From Hypsibius dujardini (taxonomy: Eukaryota > Tardigrada > Eutardigrada > Parachela > Hypsibiidae): 28,774 nucleotides of DNA. The stretch lies in the NCBI GenBank assembly GCA_001579985.1, contig LRSR01014635.1:1-28774 (forward strand), given 5' to 3'. Below, in pieces: positions 21,191-28,774 of the stretch. Each line of letters opens with the position of its first letter. Position 1 is the first letter of the stretch. The notes under the pieces were generated by a model. It saw nothing but the letters and a program-made list of their open reading frames with translations. It was not told the DNA's origin and searched no databases. The position numbers and the translations under genes were made by a program.

Positions 21191-21360
21191 GATGTCAAAA
21201 CTAAACTAAACTGAAATTTTTAATGATTGTCTTTTGCTTGACAAACAAAACTAGACAAACAGTATCAGTTTCAAACACTGAAAAACTAAAAAAACTAAAA
21301 TTAGTGTACTAATTTTGACTAAAAACTAAACTAAAATTCTTTGTTACTAAAATTTAGTTG
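21191..21360 (+). repeat. AAACTAA-rich dispersed repeat, copy 2
   Basis: It starts gatgtcaaaactaaacta and ends ctttgttactaaaatttagt plus tg, matching both ends of copy 1 (18136-18360). It is about 55 bp shorter, with a diverged interior that includes aaaaactaaaaaaactaaaa. Confidence 0.6.
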
Positions 21361-22446
21361 TTTAAAATAGTGGACGAATTTTATTTTCGACCATCCGTAA
21401 CTGTGGGCAACAAACGCTAACTTTTAAAAAATGGAAATTTTTTTATTCGAATAATCCTATATGCAACGTCTGGATGGACAGAACGGGACCACTTCGTGTA
21501 CGTACTTCATGACGTATGACTGGCATAGACAGTGCAACTGATATTTCTAGTTAATCGCAAAACACTCTGTCTTGTTATTCGTCGGAAATGACTGAAACAT
21601 GACATGCTTTTTTGTGACGGAATTTCTACCGAGTTTCGGGAATGCAGAAATCGATCGTATATGTTGAAATAACTACGCTTGAAGTATAAGTACTTAGAAG
21701 AATAGTCTCATTTAAATATCTGGAGAGGTTCAGCTCATCTTTATCTTTTGACGTATGCGAGAAAATATTTCTTCTAACACTTACCGATGAAGCGTATTTT
21801 ACTGCAGTTTTTGTGATTAAATTAGTGTCAAGTCGAATTGAGCGTGATGAAAAATGAGATGTTGGGGTACATCCTCTCTATAAATTGCATAGCTAACCCA
21901 CGTACATTGCAGTCTACACAGATATGTTTAGGTTGTGGTAATGCGGATAATGGAGCCTCTCGTCGCGAATATGATGAATGACAATTATGATGATCAAGTT
22001 GCGCGGTAAAATTGTCCCTCTTCAACTACTACTAGCTATGGGGGCGATTGTTGTGATTATAAGTGGCAAGTGTGGAGGGAGATTTTGCGGTCACAAGTGT
22101 CGCCAGTGTGTATTTCATCAGATGATCTGCATTGATTGGGGGTCCGCGGGCTTGGAGCACTACGAGAGAGACCCTAGACGACCGATTATTGTCAAAGACA
22201 GTCATTACCGGCCGGATAATCACCGCTAATCGCATGAATTAAACTCTTTTTCAACAAGATATTTTGCGCCTCTCTCAAAATGATGACATTAAATTATTGA
22301 CGCACAGATATCGAACCGGGATGGGCTTATTATACCATGTAAACTGTGAACCGTCACAGCTTGACCTATCTATGCTAATTTTAATGAATCAGTACTCAAA
22401 CCGCAATGATCGCAAAGGTCGATGTGGGTCGGGTGCTCACCCATGC
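21361..22446. other. Non-coding stretch, no gene recognised
   Basis: AT-rich unique-looking sequence. Short open frames at 21978-22235 on both strands have no recognisable motif. Confidence 0.5.
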
Positions 22447-22528
22447 GTGTCTGTGTCTGTGTCTGTGTCTGTGTCTGTGTCTGTGTCTGTGTCTGTGTCT
22501 GTGTCTGTGTCTGTGTCTGTGTCTGTGT
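22447..22528. repeat. (TGTGTC)n hexanucleotide array
   Basis: About thirteen near-perfect gtctgt units. It is the same motif as at 8104-8200 and 27600-27658. It generates artefactual Ser-Val and Cys-Val frames. Confidence 0.95.
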
Positions 22529-23874
22529 GCATATGCTCTTGTCTCAATCAGTAACATTTGAAGAACCCTCACAGCTGCATGCGTTGGAGAACGTGCGTAG
22601 CTGCGCCGCCTGGAGACAACTTATCGTCTGATTGACTGCCATCAAAGTGCCGGACTACCTGTTGTTCACATATCGAAACGCTAAGCGTTTCCTGATAAGG
22701 AAGAGAAAAGAAATGATAAAATAATGCAGTGCCGGATGGAATTGGTTTCAACACTCGCACCCGACAGACATTAACGCTTTTGCGTAGTATGTGGTGTTAG
22801 AGTGTGAAAAAAAACGAAACAAAATTGCCTGGAAGGGCCGTCCATCACCAAGATAAAGCCGCCTCAACTCGCAGAGACATTCAACGTTCAAAACAATTGG
22901 AGATTTTTATCGGGCAGAAAGCCGAACAGGGCTCCATCATACCGTATGCACTAGTAGTTAAACATGGAACTTGTCTGCAATGCATATGAATGTAATATTT
23001 AAACCGGAAACACTTAAATTCTATTCTTCGGCGACACGCGGCTATCGTCCGCCCTTTGGGCATTTTAAAATAAATGTTTGAAAATGCTGTGAAATATAAA
23101 TAAATTGCACTAAACTTCGATGTTGATGGTGCAGCAAGATTTTCAGCCGACTGAAATTTACTTTGGAGTTGCCCTAACGAATTAGCTCATATGCGGGCGT
23201 ATTAATGCGTACGAAGCAAACTTGAAACCATTCGGATGACGTAAAATTGCAGTCGGAAATTATTTTTACCACGCGTCGTGTCAATTACACTTCCAATGTA
23301 GCTGTGAAATTTATACAATTACGCCTGAAGTGACCGTAGAACTGAGGCAAGAGTTGGCTGGTCATGGTTCCCAAGGCGCACAGATTCCTATCTTGTCAGC
23401 TCTCATTAAAAGTCGACGGGGAAGAAATAATAAAAAACATGAAATGATTCAAAAATTTGATTAAAAGAATTTGAATGGTAAACATTTATTTCTTGCATAC
23501 CCAATTTGTATTGACGAATCCACAGGCATGCACTACAGTATAGGCAGGCAGCATCGAAAGGTCATTTGTGCCGCGATGAACCGGTCGTTGAAAGCGACCT
23601 AGCATACTGCTTGAGATAGCCCGACAGAGACTAAGCAGACGAGTCCTTCGGACCGCAACCGCACGGTCTTTGAAGGAGGAGGGAGGAAACCTCACCGAGC
23701 GAGGGAGATGATGAGCGCGATGTCTGAATGGAGGCAGTGAAGCGGGGATTGCAGAAAAGACGGCACATCAATAGCAAGAACCACCCCTGATTTCCGGTAG
23801 CGCGGCTTTTTTCCACGATCTTTCCGCCGGAACGCGCTCGTCCTCCTCCGCGCACGACTGCCTGCCTGCCTGCA

Positions 23875-23906
<32 letters not shown>

Positions 23907-26900
23907 ATCCGCTTTGAAAGGCCTCCAGCCATGTTGACATGCTGCTGAAGCGAGGCTCCATCCGGTCGTCGGTGTGGGAGGCGTCGTACGCTCTTGTGTC
24001 CAGTTGTCTGTCTCTTTCTGTCTGTTGTCTTGACGGGGCGGACAGGACGGATGGCGACGCGCGTCCTGCACAATTTTCCGTTTTCAGCCAAAGAAGGAAC
24101 GCGACTCGCGCTCCCGCCCAGCCGGATGGACTAATTAATTTCCTGCGCGTAACCCCGCCGCGCCTTCAATCGTGCGGCAACAACGTGTGGTCTCTCTCCC
24201 GCGGTCCATGTCCCAACATCCCCCTTCCTTATCAGGCCTTTCTTCCATCTCACGCAATACATTATCTGCAATGATAAATAAATATACACATATATATGGA
24301 GAATCTCTCCTTCGCAGTTGTTCACCCGTCTTAGGTCGCAAGTGAAATGATGTGCTATTTTTATTTCGGTAATTTACAAAATTTAGTAAGCAAAAAGTAT
24401 ATTGAATGCTGTACAAGTAGTATTTTAAGTGTGCGTAGCGTTTTACGGGTGCGATGGGTAAACTCATATTTTAAACAAAACCATTTGATTTTCTTCATTC
24501 GTCTGCTGATGATGCCCTATTTGTTATGACTTGTTCGCGGACCTATCATTTATGAAAAATCAAAATAAATTAACGGGTGGGGGCGGAGAAGTTGAGGGGA
24601 CAATTCTGATGACCGTCTGCCAGATTTTATTATATATATATTCAACCTAGAAGGTAATCAAAACATAGATTGAGCGCTACCAATTATAGAAACCTGTAGA
24701 CCTAAGGCATATAGTATTCAGTATAGATTTAATTAACCATGGAGTATACTAACACTAATAATATGGATATAAAAAGGCGTTGAAATGCAGTTCCTTTTTT
24801 GTCAGGGAGAATGGAACTAAGTGTTTCTTTTTGCGTAAATTTAGTATACGTCAAAAGATACCAATGAAAATCAGGTGTAAATCAATCACATGTCAAGTGA
24901 GTACGTGGATGGTAATCAGCAAATTGGCGCAAATTTAATTTTCATCCACACATCCCAAGACCATTTACAATTAGATACATTAATGTTCTGTGTGCCGAAG
25001 CATACCTCAGAAATCGTATCTCTACCGAAATACACACACAATAAAACATGGAACGAATGAGAGAAGAGCGGGAAATCTCATACGAGCAACTTAACGAAAA
25101 CTATAAATGCGACAGCAGTAATTACAGTACAAACGTCCACGTCCAGACAGGAAGGCAGACAGATACAGACATATAAGTCTATAATTTGCGTTTTTGTTGT
25201 CTACAAGGTGTAGGTAGGAAACCACTGATCTTAAGAGCAAGTATACACCAGACGGTCAGCATCACCGCCAAAATATCCCCAAGATCTCAGACCGCAAGGA
25301 GAAGACGGTCAGATAAAATGTCTGTGGGTGCAAATTGGCTGGACTTAGATGGCCTATGTAAGGGGTGGTGTGTAATTGTCAGGTCGGGAACTTCATTAGC
25401 TGCATCATTAAACCGCACCGTGCCGCGCAGCAGCCGGTGTAATTGCCGGCTGTCTGTCTGTCTGTCTGCCTGTCTGTCTGTCCCGGTGAATGTAAAGGCA
25501 TCTATCCCTCGTCGGGATACACGGGAGACTCCCGAGCGCCACAAGCCAGGGTTCCTTAAATAGCTATGTAGTATAAGGGCATGTGGAGAAGGTGGGAGAT
25601 AGGGTTAATTTTGGGGTAGTGTTGACGGACGGGTTTCCCGGGGCTTTGCCTTTATGTCGCGTCTGCCGGCCACGCCCTGGCGAACGAGCAGTCCATTGTG
25701 GCGCGGCCGGCACACACACATGTTTTTGGAAGGATTGGTCTGCTAATAAGAAATACGTCTTTCGCCAAGGCAACTTAGCATATTCACTTATTTTTTGTTA
25801 AGTTAGTTTACATAATTGTTGATTTTATATTTTGTAAATATTGTGTATGTATGAACCAGCCAGTTTAGTTTGTGTAGAAATGTGAAGGATCTTAGTTTTA
25901 AGCGACATAAAAACACCGATCCATTGTCCGAGAAAGACTACCGAAATAAACAAAATAAAAATGTAAACAGAGCTAGCAAACTACTAAATTCTAAAACTAT
26001 AGTTAAACTTTTTCCCGCGTAGAATATCTCTTTGCATACTCCACAACATGGGAAAAGGAAGCAAACATTTTCTACGAATGCTAGTTATTGTTAAACATTA
26101 GGAAATCGACCCGTAATTTCAATCAAAATATTTTTCATAAGTTGCTCAAGTTTTTTATTCTGCATGTACTGTGTGTTCAGTTAAACATATAAAGTTCAGA
26201 AAGGAGTTGCAAAAACATTGTTTTGAATTAAATTCGGTAAGTTTGAGTTAACCGGTAATTCAACAGTTTAATTAATATGTTATAGATAGAGATAAATAAA
26301 ATCATTGATCTTCTTGAAATCGGCTGCTTGCGCACCCCACATCCCCGATATGATGCTCGTGTGACTGCGTGGGGTCCAGAAGATGAGCGGCGTTTCCGGT
26401 GCACGTCAATTGCACTCCAGGGAATCCATCGACACACACACACAGTCACACAGTCCCACACACAGTCACCGTTTCTCTTGGGTCCATTAATACCCGGCGG
26501 AAACGCGCGAGCTGCCTGACCAAGCTCCCTTATTACAAATCTCATTTCAAGCACCATGCTTCACCGGTTACCCTAGAAGCACTGGGATGTGATGAGTGGT
26601 CAGTAGGATCACATACGTTCACGTAATAATGAGGAGTGGACACGCAATTATCGAGTGGGGACAAGCACAGAAAATGATTGCCAATCCTCTTGGTAACACG
26701 GGCAGAACCTATGCAGATCAATTGTATGAATGAACTCTCGAGAAGATGAGTTCAGCTTTTGAAACTTTAAAACTTACCTAATTGGAGAGGATTTTATTAT
26801 AAAATAATCACATTAGCACAATATATAAGATATTGATTTATCGATCTCGATATTTTAATCTGTTTAAATGTCATGCTATACTTTATAAAAATTTCTGACG

Positions 26901-27429
26901 AAAACATCAAGCACAATACCGGTAAAACAGGTACAACTTTAACGCTGGTAAAGTGGATGAGTAAAACTACGAGTATATTAATTTATATATATACATATAT
27001 TACTATGCAGTATGCTTTAAGTTCACAATTCCAGAGACAATTCCAATCTCCGCTGTTTCTGATACACTTTTCTTTTAATGGATAAACAGGAGACCGTCAA
27101 GGGCAATTAAATCAAATTGCCTCGTGATGCACGGTTGATCGCCGTCAGCACATCGTGCGCCTCAACCGAAAGATTCCTGCATGCTACCTTTCCGGTTACT
27201 TCCCTGTTTTTACAGCTCAAAGGGGAATTATTATTTCATCCTGCTCCCGTTGACGGCACACCCGGTTCCGATGATATTCCAGGCAATGGCAGTTAACTTT
27301 AACGCATCGAAATATCAAAAACTAAAGTAACTACGTATAAGATGTTCGGGACCTAAAATACCAGTACAGTAACGCAAATATAGTAGAAACGAGAAGCGAA
27401 AGCTAAAACCTCAACCCGCATAGTCGCGG
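22529..27429. other. Non-coding stretch with scattered microsatellites
   Basis: No gene recognised. Arrays lie at 23861-23907 (TGCC then about eight TGTC units), 24005-24031 (tgtctg), 25143-25170 (cagac), 25449-25482 (TGTC) and 26432-26466 (CA/GTCACA). GC-richer blocks at 23620-24200 and 25300-25700 contain open frames on both strands, with repeat-driven or arbitrary composition. Confidence 0.5.
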
Positions 27430-27658
27430 ATATCATAAACACATAGACATAGACAGAGAAAGAGACAGAGACAGACGCAGAGACATAGACAGACACAGAT
27501 ACAGACACAGACCCAGGCACAGACACACAGACACACACAGACACACACACACACACACACACACAGGCACACACACAGACACACAGACACACACGCAGGC
27601 ACAGACACAGACACAGACACAGACACAGACACAGACACAGACACAGACACAGACACAA
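27430..27658. repeat. Large compound CA/GACACA/GACAGA microsatellite
   Basis: About 230 bp. It begins with acatagacagagaaagagac units, passes through a pure (CA)n core near 27538-27565, and ends in about ten perfect GACACA units (27600-27657). It is the largest simple-sequence array in the window and produces Cys-Val and Ser-Val frames on the minus strand. Confidence 0.95.
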
Positions 27659-28774
27659 ACTGGTGCAAACGTGAAGAGTGAGGACACATCACCCCACACG
27701 AAAGACTGAATCTAAAAGCTGGCCCAGGCGGACATCCTGTGGCGCTCTTTGGGAGGTGCTTTGTCCGCCCAGCGCGGTCACGAGAAGGGATGGGCGCATG
27801 ACGTCTGGTGTGCGTAGTCGCTTATTTTCCGCTCTAGAAAGCTCTGTCGCTTCCCTCAATCTCTGATCTTCTTTCCATTCTTCCCGCCTCGAGACCTGGA
27901 AGCTCCATCATCGCACCACACCACACGAGCCACAATCCGTCCGTAATGGACGCGCCTGAATGCCGATGCAGCGCGGGGATTTAATAAGTGTAATTTTCTG
28001 CACAGGAGGCTACCTCACGACAAAAGCCCGCAGCGCGCCAACGCATCTCCATTTTCAATTGCCTGTCTCTCTCAGTGTGTCTGTGTGTCTGTGTGTCTGT
28101 GTGTTTGCCTGACTTCCTTCCTTCCCGTCCTCCATCCCTGGGAATGGGAAGAGGGATGGGACAGCAGACATGTGACCGCACCGTTCGCCAAACCCCATCT
28201 TTAGTCAACATTTTTCAACATCTTCCAATCAGGCCACGCAAATAACGGGAGAGTAATGCTCCCAACAGCCGCTAAGTATATGGTCCGATTCGTAGTGTGC
28301 GACCCTCGAAATCGTGAAAAGAATCAACGCACACAATCACCAATCATAAGAGAGGGTCGCTTTTGATCAACAAATTTGTGCCCATCCCCAATTGGAAAAT
28401 GTCACCGCACGGGAAACACACCCACCTCTACCAATAATGAAGCCTTTTTGGTTTTACATTGTATGATCAACTTTTCTTCTCCATTCTCTCCAAGCCAAAT
28501 AATAATTTTTAGATATGCTGTATTTGCTATCAAAATGTTTTTATTCAATATAATTATAACATTCTGGGGTAAATGATTGTCAATGTTATAATGCCTGAAG
28601 TTAATTCATAAAAAATGGAAGATTTACGGAATGGTTTAATTTTTTGCATTTCGGAGGTGTAATTATTAGAAATGGTTTATCCTTTGCTCCGGTCCGCATT
28701 AATCTGTGAATAAATCTTAGGTAGGTTTTTATTCTCAGGGCATGAACTACGTGATCAGACTGTGGGCGAAGTTC
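27659..28774. other. Right-hand flank, no gene recognised
   Basis: A GC-richer part (27700-28240) contains a tgtgtctgtgtgtctg array at 28071-28107. An AT-rich end follows. No coding exon is recognised. Confidence 0.5.

Noticed and set aside
22300-22340. Possible tRNA T-arm (reverse strand cggttcgatatc)
   Set aside because: The flanking bases do not pair to form the arm, and no anticodon or acceptor stem could be drawn.
22264-22554. Plus-strand frame ending in a long Ser-Val repeat
   Set aside because: The repeat is the (TGTGTC)n array, and the leading part has no recognisable motif.
27353-27699. Cys-Val and Ser-Val repeat frames of about 100 residues
   Set aside because: Direct translation of the compound CA/GACACA array, open in three frames at once, as expected for a simple repeat.

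Overview
The window looks like nuclear DNA from an invertebrate animal. It is AT-rich and intron-bearing, has GT-AG splice sites, and carries many CTGT/GACA and TGTGTC microsatellites. The best-supported gene is a Distal-less/Dlx homeobox gene, which rules out a prokaryote or virus. A spiralian such as a mollusc is my guess from the microsatellite style, not something the sequence proves.

Layout from left to right. Bases 2-421 (+) hold the C-terminal end of an unrecognised Arg-Gly-rich protein that enters from outside the window. Tail to tail with it, on the minus strand (3310 down to 1075), is a five-exon gene for a 429-residue protein ending in a complete glycolipid transfer protein (GLTP) fold. 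All exon phases join, and the headgroup-contacting Asp, Asn, Lys, Trp and His are present. A composite ETS/CRE promoter motif sits about 200 bp upstream of the first ATG. That argues that the gene really starts there and lacks the PH domain of its closest relative, FAPP2/PLEKHA8.

Bases 3550-10890 are intergenic. They contain a foldback (MITE-like) element with target-site duplication (4193-4486), microsatellite fields (6.0-7.2 kb and 8.1 kb) and an old direct duplication (9.02-9.55 kb).

From 16847 down to 10891 (-) lies a complete three-exon Distal-less/Dlx gene coding for 391 residues. The introns are 1.6 and 3.2 kb, and the second one splits the homeodomain at the classical position 44/45. 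The 12 kb upstream of it (16.9-28.8 kb) show no recognisable protein-coding exon. They hold microsatellites, two copies of an AAACTAA-rich dispersed repeat, AT-rich TAAT-dense stretches and one GC-rich CGG-repeat spot. A developmental gene beside a large gene-free flank is the usual setting for distal enhancers.

The GLTP gene (membrane lipid transfer) and the Dlx gene (appendage and neural patterning transcription factor) have no evident functional link. They are simply neighbours in tandem orientation. I found no new multi-gene system. The less ordinary items are the PH-less GLTP gene with its promoter, the divergent Dlx N-terminus, and the uncatalogued repeats.
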